From Pullilachnospira sp963929535 (GTDB lineage Bacteria > Bacillota > Clostridia > Lachnospirales > Lachnospiraceae), in NCBI GenBank assembly GCA_963929535.1, contig CAWVIZ010000003.1:1-64000 (forward strand): 64,000 nt of DNA, in the 5' to 3' direction. Positions within the stretch are counted from its first letter, which is position 1. Each line of letters opens with the position of its first letter. Under the pieces are notes generated by a model. The model worked only from the letters and a program-made list of their open reading frames with translations, searched no databases and was not told the DNA's origin. Shown here piece by piece: positions 43,985-52,810 of the stretch. A program made the translations under genes and the position numbers.

Positions 43985-45112
43985 TTAATAATTTTTGTAT
44001 ATTTCGTTCAAACAATTGAAAATGGCATTATCATCAAAGTTTCTTTTAGCAAATTTAGAGATTTTATCTGAATCATATAACTTACGATTTTTGTAAATAT
44101 CTTTCATAGCAATACCTAGTTTATTTGAATCATTATGATTAACAATTAATCCTAAATTCTTATTCATATATATAACTGCCCCCGTCGTGTCCGACATAAT
44201 AACAGGCTTTCCACAAGCCCACGCCTCAACAATCGGAACACTAAAGGTCTCATATTTGCTATAGGAAACTAAAACATCCGAATTTTTTACTTCCTCAGCT
44301 ACTTTAGAAAGCGATAGTTCACCCGTAAATTGGATTTGCTCATTTTGATTACTTATCTGCTCAAGTTTTTTCTTTTCTGATCCAGTTCCAATTATTTTTA
44401 ATTTTATTTTTTTATTTCCTCCAAACACTCTAATGAATTGACTAATTATAATATCAAATTGCTTTAAAGGTACTAATCTTCCCACAGCCACAAAAACAAA
44501 TACATCCTTTTCTTTTGTTTTTGTGCCTGTGAAGAACATCGGTGAAACAATATTGGGGATTATCTCCATTGGAACTGATACATTAACAATTTTTTTTACT
44601 GCTGTCTCTAATGTTTTGCCTACACATACAAAACAATTGGCGTATTTTGCATAATATCTAAGTCTTGATATCTCATGTTTCTTTAATTTATTTAATAATA
44701 CTCTGGACCAATGCTCTGTTACATAAATTTTAGTATCTCTTTGCCTATATTTTTCAATCTCATTAATACTACTTATCATTGAGGGATAATGCACATGTAT
44801 AATGTCTGGCGATCCAGTCTCATTTTCCACTATATCAAATAAAAATCTCCAGCAATTATCTTCAAATTTTTCCAGATATATACCGAGTTTTCCTGGGAAA
44901 TAAAAGTGAGAATAGGCATATATATTTACACCGTCTTCTTCAAACTTTCGTAGGCCTCTTGGATCTTTTCTATCAAAAAAGCTGAGCGTAAATGCTATAT
45001 AGGATACTTTATAATTATTTCTTGCCAGCAATTTTGCCTGTTCTAATTCAAAGGAACCCCACATTTTGTTTGATATAGTTGGATATCCTCTGCCAATTAT
45101 CCATACATTCAT
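43985..45112 (-). CDS. Glycosyltransferase family 4
   Basis: 375 residues in the GT-B layout. The C-terminal donor-binding part shows VFVAVGRLVPLKQFDIII and the E-x7-E motif region SYSKYETFSVPIVEAWACGKPVI. The N-terminal half has IIHVHYPSMISS and YVTEHWSRV. It would add one sugar to the lipid-linked repeat. Only one dedicated GT besides the initiating transferase is seen, so the repeat is short or other GTs were lost. Confidence 0.9.
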   Translation of the reverse strand: MNVWIIGRGYPTISNKMWGSFELEQAKLLARNNYKVSYIAFTLSFFDRKDPRGLRKFEEDGVNIYAYSHFYFPGKLGIYLEKFEDNCWRFLFDIVENETGSPDIIHVHYPSMISSINEIEKYRQRDTKIYVTEHWSRVLLNKLKKHEISRLRYYAKYANCFVCVGKTLETAVKKIVNVSVPMEIIPNIVSPMFFTGTKTKEKDVFVFVAVGRLVPLKQFDIIISQFIRVFGGNKKIKLKIIGTGSEKKKLEQISNQNEQIQFTGELSLSKVAEEVKNSDVLVSYSKYETFSVPIVEAWACGKPVIMSDTTGAVIYMNKNLGLIVNHNDSNKLGIAMKDIYKNRKLYDSDKISKFAKRNFDDNAIFNCLNEIYKNY

Positions 45113-45113
45113 A

Positions 45114-46007
45114 TTAATAACTCCCTATGCTTCCACACTCACTAGCTATAATTTCTTCAATAGTTTCATTAATCTTAATTTCCGGTTGCCAACCAAAATC
45201 AGTTGAAAATTTTGTTATATCAATAGACGAATTTCGTATGTCTTCACCTTCTGTCACTGCATAATTAACCTCTATCCCTGTTAATTTTTTTACAGACTTA
45301 ACTATTATTTCTGCTAAATCAATTAAAGTATAATATTCCATTCGTCCTATATTGTATATCTGTTTCCATTCTGATGAATCACTAAGAGCAATTTTTAAAA
45401 CTGCTACCGCAGCATCCCGGACATCTAAAAATCCATATTTCTGTTTCCCACCAATGATTATCAGATCTTCTCCTTTTAGCGCCTGCTTAACTAGCCTATT
45501 TACAATACGCTTAATTCGTTGTTGATGATCTATGCCGATCAAACTGGCCATCCGAAGATTGGTAAACGGAATTCCCTCTAATTCTCTTGCACAATAGATT
45601 TCGCTACAATATTTTCCGACTGAGTATGCACTTTCAAGACAAATTTTATCTTCTTCTGTTGCTGGCGTAGTTCTTTTAGACGCATAAACACTTTGGGAAG
45701 AAATATTTATAAAAGCACCAACTCCACTTCTTTTAGCCATTGTAATTATTTGGAAGACTTTACGCAGTCCGTCTGCTAATTCATAGCCATTGGAATTTGT
45801 TGGGAACAAACAATTAATAAAAATATCATCCACGCTACAATCCATTCCTTGCTTAAGGAATACATCTGTGTTAATAGTTTTGATATCATTAAATTTATCT
45901 GTTTTTGATGTAATCGCAACGACCTGACTCTGTTTTTCTTTCAAGGCTATGTTAATAATATTTGATCCCAAAAAACCGTTTGCACCACTTACAATAATCC
46001 TTTTCAT
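45114..46007 (-). CDS. NAD-dependent sugar epimerase/dehydratase (SDR family)
   Basis: 297 residues. Rossmann motif VSGANGFLGSNI at the N-terminus and the YSVGKYCSEIY catalytic Tyr-x3-Lys; the Ser is in FINISSQSVYA. Extended SDR enzymes of this kind act on nucleotide sugars (4-epimerase or 4-ketoreductase). The substrate here is not determined. It is 1 nt from the GT gene start region, so tightly linked. Confidence 0.9.
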   Translation of the reverse strand: MKRIIVSGANGFLGSNIINIALKEKQSQVVAITSKTDKFNDIKTINTDVFLKQGMDCSVDDIFINCLFPTNSNGYELADGLRKVFQIITMAKRSGVGAFINISSQSVYASKRTTPATEEDKICLESAYSVGKYCSEIYCARELEGIPFTNLRMASLIGIDHQQRIKRIVNRLVKQALKGEDLIIIGGKQKYGFLDVRDAAVAVLKIALSDSSEWKQIYNIGRMEYYTLIDLAEIIVKSVKKLTGIEVNYAVTEGEDIRNSSIDITKFSTDFGWQPEIKINETIEEIIASECGSIGSY

Positions 46008-46019
46008 CTTTTATACCTA

Positions 46020-47315
46020 TCAAAGATCATAATCTAATCCTTCGTATATTTCCCTGGTATTATGAGGTGTCAGAATAATATTCTTTCCTTCAGCATCATA
46101 TATCTTATATAGTTCATTAACTTTATTAATTCTTTCTATCAATTCTTCTTTAGTATCTGCATAAAGGTGAATACGTGTGGTATCCTGAACTAAGGTACCT
46201 GCCGAATCAGCCGGAATAGTATCACCCACTGTATTTCTTCTTGCGATATGTATCAGCCAAGGAAACGTCTCCAGCTCCTCAATTCCATGGAATGCTCCAA
46301 TTGTAGACCCAGGTTTCCCCAAAACATTTACTGTCGCATACCAACGCTTAAATTTAGGATTGAACTTCACATGTTCCCCCATGCTTCCGGTAAGAGCGAA
46401 CTCCATTAAATGCTCAAATGTGTTATAATCATTTTCATACTCAAGAATCTGATACGTCTTGCATCCATTTAGGCGAATACCTGCCTCGTAACAATAAATT
46501 TGCCCCTCATGTATAATTGCCTGAATAAAAAGCGAACCATTTTTTATTCCAATCCCCTTTAACATATTAATTATCAACGCATTAAACTTCTCCAAAACAA
46601 GATCTGTATATCTTGATGGATAGATATAAAGATCTGGTGCTTTCGTTGCGCTTTTCTGAGTTGTATTAAAATAGCGATCATGAATTGCAGCAAGTTGAAT
46701 ATCACCATTTTGTGCAATATAAGTTAAATTAATTTCGTCATAGGGAAGATACTGTTCTACAATTACATCTTTAGATTTTGAATGGCCAACAGCATTTTTA
46801 TAACCTGCTTCCAACTCCTCAGCTGAATAGCAAGGAGTTACCCCTACAGAACTGGAACTATCGACCGGTTTTACAATCACAGGATATTCAATATTAGTAT
46901 CGGCAATATCTTCTATTGATCTGATAATATACTCAGCCGGCACCGGTACGCCATATTGCATGCAAGTACGTTTAAAATACTTTTTATTTGTGCTCATCTT
47001 AAGTTGCTCTACAGTAAACGGAAACGGCGTTCCGAGTCTGTCAGCTATCCTACTGGCAACTGGCCCAAGCATCTCATTAAATGCAGTAATGATTCCATCA
47101 TAATGCTCCCGCTTGAAGAGTTCGATAACCGCATCTTCATCAATTACACTGATATCATGTGCATAATCAGCTAATTGCTTAACATATGTATTTTTATTAT
47201 AATCAGCGACACCGATTTTTACTCCATTCCGATGTGCCAATTTTATGAGATCTGCCGTTGTATTTAACCCACCAATAAGAAGAACTTTTTTCCCTCTTAA
47301 GTCTACATTTAACAT
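46020..47315 (-). CDS. ATP-grasp ligase, larger of two
   Basis: 431 residues. N-terminal preATP-grasp Rossmann-like part (KVLLIGGLNTTADLIKLAHRNGVKIGVAD), central ATP-binding part (YPVIVKPVDSSSSVGVTPC) and a C-terminal metal/ATP site (CYEAGIRLNGCKTY). ATP-grasp enzymes join a carboxylate to an amine through an acyl phosphate. In this locus it could attach an amino acid to the amino sugar made by the aminotransferase. Substrates not determinable. Confidence 0.85.
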   Translation of the reverse strand: MLNVDLRGKKVLLIGGLNTTADLIKLAHRNGVKIGVADYNKNTYVKQLADYAHDISVIDEDAVIELFKREHYDGIITAFNEMLGPVASRIADRLGTPFPFTVEQLKMSTNKKYFKRTCMQYGVPVPAEYIIRSIEDIADTNIEYPVIVKPVDSSSSVGVTPCYSAEELEAGYKNAVGHSKSKDVIVEQYLPYDEINLTYIAQNGDIQLAAIHDRYFNTTQKSATKAPDLYIYPSRYTDLVLEKFNALIINMLKGIGIKNGSLFIQAIIHEGQIYCYEAGIRLNGCKTYQILEYENDYNTFEHLMEFALTGSMGEHVKFNPKFKRWYATVNVLGKPGSTIGAFHGIEELETFPWLIHIARRNTVGDTIPADSAGTLVQDTTRIHLYADTKEELIERINKVNELYKIYDAEGKNIILTPHNTREIYEGLDYDL

Positions 47316-47330
47316 TTGTAGTCTCCTCCA

Positions 47331-48302
47331 CTATTCATCCATTTTATAGGTTTCATATCTTTTAGCCAAATGCATTCCATATGATATTGCAGTAAAAGAG
47401 CATTTTTCCCCTTCTGCTATTTTTATGGCATAAATCGGCGTATTACATCCGGCCATAACAGAAAAACTAGTTCCTGCCGGAAATCTTGGATTAACTTCTA
47501 TAATACGATAATTATCTTCTCCTATTCTAAAGAATTCCGCATTTGCCACACCGTTAAGCTCTAATTTATCCATTAACTGATCGCAAATCCTTGAAAGTTT
47601 TTGTTCATTAATAATCTTTACAGCAATTCCACAACCGCTGAAATTTCTAAGTTCTTCTACTCTTTGAATCTGTGTTTTTTCTCCTGTCTTCACATTACGT
47701 ACAAGATCTACTGAAATTACCTCTCCTTCGATAAATGGCTGTATCATATAATCACATAAACTAAGCTCATTAGCAAACAACCAATTAAGCTGCTTTTTAT
47801 TTTTTATTTTTCTGCAGCCATTGCTTCCTCTTCCCTCAATGGGTTTAATGAAAACCGGAAAGTCTTTATCCTCAATTTCTTCCAGATTCCGAAACGTTTT
47901 AATTGCAATCTCAGGAATATTATTCCTAATCCACGTAAAAAATTTATTTTTATAATGACATATCTCAATTAGATTTTCATTGGGAATACATAAGTTAGTT
48001 CCTATTCTTAGGAATTTTTCTCTTGCCCTTGATAAATTGACGATCTCTTCATCAATTGTTGGAAAATAGTATTTTATTTTATGCTCTTTGCAAAACTGAA
48101 TGGCAAATTCCAAATATTTTCCCTGGTCTGCAACTGCAGATGGAAACATATAAAATTCATCCACGTCTCTTGAAGTAGCAACTTGGTCTTTTTGATAAAT
48201 ATCTCCACCAATAATATAAAACTCATTTGTGTCTTTCAGTGCAGAAACTATTGTTGTAGATGCCGCTGTTCCAATTGCAGTCACCAATACTACTGGCTTC
48301 AT
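47331..48302 (-). CDS. ATP-grasp ligase, CarB-like, smaller of two
   Basis: 323 residues. N-terminus VLVTAIGTAASTTIVSALK and an ATP-grasp core with FPVFIKPIEGRGSNGCRKI and YRIIEVNPRFPAGTS, where Glu and Asn are the metal ligands. It resembles CarB-related ligases of polysaccharide and peptide loci. It lies 15 nt upstream of the other ATP-grasp gene, so the pair probably act in sequence or together. Confidence 0.87.
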   Translation of the reverse strand: MKPVVLVTAIGTAASTTIVSALKDTNEFYIIGGDIYQKDQVATSRDVDEFYMFPSAVADQGKYLEFAIQFCKEHKIKYYFPTIDEEIVNLSRAREKFLRIGTNLCIPNENLIEICHYKNKFFTWIRNNIPEIAIKTFRNLEEIEDKDFPVFIKPIEGRGSNGCRKIKNKKQLNWLFANELSLCDYMIQPFIEGEVISVDLVRNVKTGEKTQIQRVEELRNFSGCGIAVKIINEQKLSRICDQLMDKLELNGVANAEFFRIGEDNYRIIEVNPRFPAGTSFSVMAGCNTPIYAIKIAEGEKCSFTAISYGMHLAKRYETYKMDE

Positions 48303-48318
48303 AAAACATTCTCCTTAT

Positions 48319-49134
48319 TCATATCGTTTTCTTTTCCTGACACTCTTTATAATTACGGAGACTAAGCGCTCGTCCTTTTTCATCGTAACCAACGAAATAA
48401 GTAATTCCATTTCCTTTTGCCTGATCTCCACGCTTTTTTAAAGAAAATACCATTTTTACCAATAGCAGTACGAGTCTCAAATCAACTAAAAAACTTACAT
48501 GTTCTACATACCAAATATCATTTTCATATGTTCTCTGGTATTTGTAATATTCACCTTCCTGTACATTGACAACACGAGGACACTCCAACCCTGGTCTGAC
48601 TGCGACCCGCTTCTGATGTCTATTACTCATTCGTTCATAAATAAATACGGGAGTAGGTCGCGGGCCAATGATTGACATATCTCCTTTCAATATACTCCAA
48701 AAATTTAGAAATTCATCTAACGAAAATTTTCTCATAAATTTCCCAAATGTTGTTACTCTCTGACTTGGCGGAAGCAGCTTTCCATCCTCATCGGTCTTAT
48801 TATTCATATTCCTAAACTTAATCATTGTAAATAACTTGCCATTCTTTCCAACACGAGTTTGCCTGTAAATGATGGGACGCCCCACATCACAAAAAGTACA
48901 AATCGCAAATATCAGATTAAAAGGAAGAAGAATAATACAAGCCGGAAGAGAAATAGCAATATCAAGAACTCGTTTTACAACTCGTGTATACAACGTATCC
49001 TTTGGATTTACTTCCTTGGAAATCCTATTCGTGTATTCTAAATTTTTATCCTTTAGTAATTGTGCAATATGTTCTTCTTCATTTGAAACTAGATTGGTAT
49101 TTCCAACTGTTTTCTTTAATACCATTGTACTCAC
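48319..49134 (-). CDS. Initiating sugar-phosphate transferase (undecaprenyl-phosphate)
   Basis: 271 residues of the polyprenyl-phosphate hexose-1-phosphate transferase type (WcaJ/PglC catalytic domain). A membrane re-entrant helix (about 57-80) is followed by RQTRVGKNGKLFTMIKFRNM, KFSLDEFLNFW and DMSIIGPRP, all hallmark blocks. It starts repeat-unit assembly on the lipid carrier. The GTG at 49134 has GAGGAAA upstream. It lacks the extra transmembrane domain of large WcaJ proteins. Confidence 0.95.
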   Translation of the reverse strand: MSTMVLKKTVGNTNLVSNEEEHIAQLLKDKNLEYTNRISKEVNPKDTLYTRVVKRVLDIAISLPACIILLPFNLIFAICTFCDVGRPIIYRQTRVGKNGKLFTMIKFRNMNNKTDEDGKLLPPSQRVTTFGKFMRKFSLDEFLNFWSILKGDMSIIGPRPTPVFIYERMSNRHQKRVAVRPGLECPRVVNVQEGEYYKYQRTYENDIWYVEHVSFLVDLRLVLLLVKMVFSLKKRGDQAKGNGITYFVGYDEKGRALSLRNYKECQEKKTI

Positions 49135-49278
49135 TGTATTTTCCTCTTTCTCTTCAATTTCCTCGCCAGTAATGCAGTTCCATTTGTTTCAACCCAAACA
49201 AAAGCCTCTGTCGATAATGGCCCTCAATACCTGGATCGAATCTAAATGTTTTTGCTGTCCATCTATTCTCTTTTATCC

Positions 49279-50373
49279 TTATTTAAACTGATTGACTGTT
49301 TCTATAACATAACTAATTTCATCTTCTGGCATACCAGCATAAATAGGAAGACTCACTTCCTGTCTAGCATAGCGGCAGGCATTGGGAAAATCTTCCCAAT
49401 TATAATTCCATTCTTTATAGCATTCGGCCACATAAGGCGGAATAGGGTAATGTACAGCAGTACCAATTCCTCTTTGATTTAAAAAGTTCTGAAATCCATC
49501 TCGATCTTTTACCAGTATCGGAAACAAGTGGTATACATGACTAGCTTCAGGATAACAAATTTGAAATTTAACTAATGGATTTCTAATCTCTGTGAGATAT
49601 CTCTTGGCAATTCGCTGCCTTTCTTTGTTACCTTCTTCTAAATGTTTTAGTCCTACCTGTAATATTGCTGCCTGTATTTCATCCATCCGACTGTTCACTC
49701 CTTTTATTTCATTATGGTATTTTACTCTACTACCATAATTCCGAAGCAGTCTGATTTTATCAGCCAATTTCTCATCATTCGTTATAATTGCTCCTGCATC
49801 TCCTAATGCCCCAAGCGGTTTTGTAGGATAGAAGCTAAAGCATCCTATTTCTCCAAATGTCCCTGTAAGCTTTCCACCAAAAGAAGCGCCATGACACTGA
49901 GCACAATCTTCCACTAATAGAAGGTTATGTTTTTCCGCAATATCTTTAATTTTCCTCATATTGCTGGCTTGACCATATAAGTGAACTGGCAAAATTGCTT
50001 TCGTCCTATCTGTAATTTTTTCTTCAATTGCGTCTGCATCTATTTCCATATATCTATCAGCATCAACAAATATCGGAGTAGCTCCGTTTTCAGTAATACC
50101 AATAACAGATGCAATATATGTATTAGCTGGACAAATTACCTCATCCCCTTCTTTAATACCTAGTGCCCGGAAAGCAAGAATTAACGCATCCGTTCCAGAA
50201 TTCAATGCGACACAATATCTTACATTCATATATTCTGCAAATTTTCTTTCAAATTCCAACATTTCCTTTCCAAGAATATACCATCCGGAATTCAACGTAC
50301 GAATAGCTGCTTCTTCATATTCTTCCTTATATAATTCATAAGTTCTTCTTAAAACCGAGTATGCTACTTTCAC
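49279..50373 (-). CDS. DegT/DnrJ/EryC1 sugar aminotransferase
   Basis: 364 residues, PLP-dependent. The PLP lysine lies in SFYPTKPLGALGDAGA, and VEDCAQCHGA holds the cofactor Asp. This type transfers amino groups to 3-keto or 4-keto nucleotide sugars; being directly behind a QdtA/FdtA-like ketoisomerase, it is most likely a 3-aminotransferase (FdtB/QdtB type) making 3-amino-3,6-dideoxyhexose. 4 nt separate it from that gene. Confidence 0.93.
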   Translation of the reverse strand: MKVAYSVLRRTYELYKEEYEEAAIRTLNSGWYILGKEMLEFERKFAEYMNVRYCVALNSGTDALILAFRALGIKEGDEVICPANTYIASVIGITENGATPIFVDADRYMEIDADAIEEKITDRTKAILPVHLYGQASNMRKIKDIAEKHNLLLVEDCAQCHGASFGGKLTGTFGEIGCFSFYPTKPLGALGDAGAIITNDEKLADKIRLLRNYGSRVKYHNEIKGVNSRMDEIQAAILQVGLKHLEEGNKERQRIAKRYLTEIRNPLVKFQICYPEASHVYHLFPILVKDRDGFQNFLNQRGIGTAVHYPIPPYVAECYKEWNYNWEDFPNACRYARQEVSLPIYAGMPEDEISYVIETVNQFK

Positions 50374-50377
50374 TATT

Positions 50378-50824
50378 TTATTTGCCCTCCTCTCTCTTTT
50401 CCTCTTTCATACTTTTTATGTAGTCATCAAAATTTCTAATGTATTCGCTGTTATCGTAATACTCATCTGTTAGAACCATCAAAATAGAATCCTCACTGAA
50501 ATCATACATCTCTTTCCAGACCATCTCCGGAAGATAAACCGCTTCATACGGATAATTCAGTTCATAAATTTTCGTATTATAATCTTCATCTATTGTTTTT
50601 ACTTTACTGGTACCAGCAATATTCATTAACACAAATTGAGATTTTCTGTTCGCATGTTTTCCTCTGACCATTCCTGTATTTCCAGAACCAAAGATATAAA
50701 AAAAGCGCTTGATTTCAAAAGGTATATCTTTGAGCCCTTCTATTTCTATATGGCCTATGGCAGAATTATCCACATATGACGGTACAAATTTTAGCATTTT
50801 CACTTTTTCTACATATTTATTCAT
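50378..50824 (-). CDS. dTDP-4-keto-6-deoxyhexose 3,4-ketoisomerase (FdtA/QdtA type)
   Basis: 148-residue cupin. The family motif RGKHANRKSQFVLMNIAG is intact, with the catalytic His. It moves the keto group from C4 to C3 of a dTDP-sugar, providing the substrate for the aminotransferase next door. GGAGGAA precedes the ATG. The upstream rmlA/rmlB functions must come from elsewhere in the genome. Confidence 0.9.
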   Translation of the reverse strand: MNKYVEKVKMLKFVPSYVDNSAIGHIEIEGLKDIPFEIKRFFYIFGSGNTGMVRGKHANRKSQFVLMNIAGTSKVKTIDEDYNTKIYELNYPYEAVYLPEMVWKEMYDFSEDSILMVLTDEYYDNSEYIRNFDDYIKSMKEEKREEGK

Positions 50825-50848
50825 ATATTGTTTCCTCCCACATTTTTC

Positions 50849-51274
50849 TTAAATGCTTTTTAGTTTCTCTGCCTCGGCATATTTTAGATAATCATTGTAA
50901 TTCTTATTATATTGAATAGTCCCGCAATATTCTGAACTGGCTATACATAATACACTCCCTTGAGAAATCCATTCGATTTCCCGCCAGATATCCGGATGTA
51001 AAATCAATCCTTTTGACGGATTATCCAAAGATACCGTAATGTTCTCTTTACTATCATCAATTTTTACATCGATTCTGCCATTTGGGCAAAATAATAAATT
51101 CCAACTTTTTTTCTCCGGCTGAAATCCTTTCAGCATTTCCTGCTCATTTTCATATGCAAAATACATGCTTTTAATATCAAACGGAATGTCATGTATTCCC
51201 TCTACGAAACTCAGCCCACTTGTACCTTCCCCTTCATTTAATATTGTTCGGATAGTAATTAGTTCGTAATTCAT
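50849..51274 (-). CDS. FdtA-like cupin lacking the catalytic His
   Basis: 141 residues, same family and length as its neighbour, with the aligned ends (HDIPFDIKSMYFAY, LHPDIWREIEWISQGSVLCIASSEYC). In the motif region RGKHANRKSQ is replaced by KGFQPEKKSW, so the catalytic His is a Gln. It may be an inactive partner, a lectin-like or structural cupin, or act on another substrate. The start at 51274 follows GAGGAAG. Confidence 0.85.
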   Translation of the reverse strand: MNYELITIRTILNEGEGTSGLSFVEGIHDIPFDIKSMYFAYENEQEMLKGFQPEKKSWNLLFCPNGRIDVKIDDSKENITVSLDNPSKGLILHPDIWREIEWISQGSVLCIASSEYCGTIQYNKNYNDYLKYAEAEKLKSI

Positions 51275-51299
51275 ATTTTTCTTCCTCACGTGACATTTT

Positions 51300-51501
51300 A
51301 TATATAACTTATCAATATAATCATCTCCGGGAGGCTTTCGCCCCCCGGCATCTATAACTTGGAGCACTTTCGAGACACTGTCACCATGCCTCCTGGCCGT
51401 GCTCAGACCCCGGGAATGCAGTCTCTGACTTCATTCCGTTCTGCCGGTTTCCCGACATATCTATAAACCTCAGGTTAGATGCGTACGCACTTTCCTGCCG
51501 T
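51300..51501 (-). ncRNA. Omega-RNA-like structured segment 3' of the TnpB-like gene
   Basis: Between the TnpB-like stop and the first biosynthetic gene lie about 200 nt without a convincing ORF. It ends in a 9-bp hairpin with a GAAA loop (51327-51348: CCGGGGGGC on the minus strand pairing with GCCTCCCGG). Upstream are smaller stems (GTCGGGAAACCGGC near 51,450) and the stretch AAAGTGCTCCAAGTTATAGA. In IS605-type TnpB genes the guide RNA scaffold sits at this position and the guide follows the last hairpin. The bases that would be the guide are minus-strand 51326 to 51307 (AGATGATTATATTGATAAGT). Confidence 0.5.
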
Positions 51502-52680
51502 TTATCCTGATTGCTCTGCCGCCTCACTTTTCCGGAGCACTCCATGATTGACCAGACATTGCACACCAATCTTCCTGGCAGTTCCCAGGTGACGGTTCCC
51601 GCTTCCTTCCGCTTTTTCATCCCAACTTCGGTAGTACTTTACCTTTGCGATGGATATTCCCGCTCCCCAGGCCTTGTACTCCAAAAGCTTCCGGATGCGG
51701 ATTCCCAGATACAAAGGTGACCACCTTCCTGCCTTAGCAAGTACATAGCTCTCATATTTTTCCTCATATTCCGGCAGCGCCAGCACCTGAATGCTGTTTT
51801 CCTGACAAAAGCTTATGATCTGGCAGGATGCCTGATGCGCATAAAAATCAGTGAGATGCTTCAGATAATTCCAATATCGCCTGTTCAGCGATCTGTCATT
51901 ACTTTTTCCATAGCATCCCACTGCCTGTTTACTTCGGTAAATCTTCTCAAGTGTCTTTTGGCAGAGACGCCTGTATTGTCTCCCTCCTCTGCAGAATACG
52001 CACCTTCCAAAGCTTCCGTCCCGCCTGACGATCCCACAGACGGCAAAGGTATCCTCATTGTTAAAACATACTCCGCACACACCCACACATGTTTTCATTT
52101 TCTGCCGGATGGATCTGGTATCTGGAGTCATCATCTGTACCGGGACATGCAGCATCGGATGTCTGTTCATGTCATCCAGTATCAGCGTCGGAGACATCTG
52201 CCTTCCCTCCTCCGGCCAAGGCCTTCCACGAAGCTTCTGCTGATTCCAACTCCAATTCTTTCCGTCCCACAGTTTCAGCTCCACCTCTTTATCTGAGAGA
52301 TCCCGGTACATTCCTTTGTAAAATACCGGCGCCATGTTCAGATTCTTTCCTGTCCACTGCTGTCCTCTGGCTTCCAACTGCTTTGCCGCAGTAATAGCCG
52401 AGTTCATGGCAGCTCTCCGAAAGTAGGCCGGAACCTTCCCGAAAGGAAACCTCACAGCGCTATCCCCATAGTCTCTTCCCGGGATTGTCAGCTTCTCCAT
52501 TGCCCGCAAAAGCTGGCCTTTGGGAATCTCTCCCAGAGACGGATCTTCAAAATACACATCCAGGTAGAATGCGACAATCTGGTTATATAGCTCCTTGGTT
52601 TTCCAAAGCATCTGCTCATCGCCATCCAGCAACCGAAACCGATACGTCAGTGTATAATATCCCTGCTGAACTTCATCCAT
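51502..52680 (-). CDS. TnpB-family protein with lost RuvC residues (TldR-like candidate)
   Basis: 392 residues. The overall layout matches zinc-ribbon-poor clostridial TnpB: PVFYKGMYRD, LKLWDGKNWSW, a middle strand block, then RuvC-like regions. RuvC-I should read like VDLGxN, but here it is VCFNNEDTF (about 204-212), with no Asp. RuvC-II has ALPEYEE (Glu present but displaced by one). The C-terminal Asp motif (usually NCDLSASYN) and the CxxC pairs are missing. The frame is open throughout, so it is not simple decay. Start uncertain: ATG at 52680 or 52692, both near AGGAAGG. It leads the capsule operon. Confidence 0.75.
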   Translation of the reverse strand: MDEVQQGYYTLTYRFRLLDGDEQMLWKTKELYNQIVAFYLDVYFEDPSLGEIPKGQLLRAMEKLTIPGRDYGDSAVRFPFGKVPAYFRRAAMNSAITAAKQLEARGQQWTGKNLNMAPVFYKGMYRDLSDKEVELKLWDGKNWSWNQQKLRGRPWPEEGRQMSPTLILDDMNRHPMLHVPVQMMTPDTRSIRQKMKTCVGVCGVCFNNEDTFAVCGIVRRDGSFGRCVFCRGGRQYRRLCQKTLEKIYRSKQAVGCYGKSNDRSLNRRYWNYLKHLTDFYAHQASCQIISFCQENSIQVLALPEYEEKYESYVLAKAGRWSPLYLGIRIRKLLEYKAWGAGISIAKVKYYRSWDEKAEGSGNRHLGTARKIGVQCLVNHGVLRKSEAAEQSG

Positions 52681-52762
52681 AATGACGCTCATCCTTCCTG
52701 TCGCATTTATTACAAAATACGGCACGGGATGAAAACACAAGAATACCGGGGAACAGAGAAAG

Positions 52763-52810
52763 CGACCATTTATTTTGACCATTTATAGAAACAGAAGATA
52801 GAACCACCAA
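52763..52810 (-). promoter_or_regulatory. Promoter of the TnpB-like gene and probably the capsule operon
   Basis: Minus strand: TTGGTG (52805-52810), 17 nt, TATAAA (52782-52787). Over the start region lies GGTCAAAATAAATGGTC, a direct GGTC repeat. A similar TCAAAATAATGGTC recurs at 52,929-52,946, upstream. These could be regulator sites. Confidence 0.5.

Noticed and set aside
51381..51620. 79-codon frame overlapping the TnpB-like 3' end
   Set aside because: It runs in another frame over the gene end and the structured RNA region. I also tested whether it is the frameshifted C-terminus of TnpB; it lacks the NCDLSASYN-type motif, so no frameshift is proposed.
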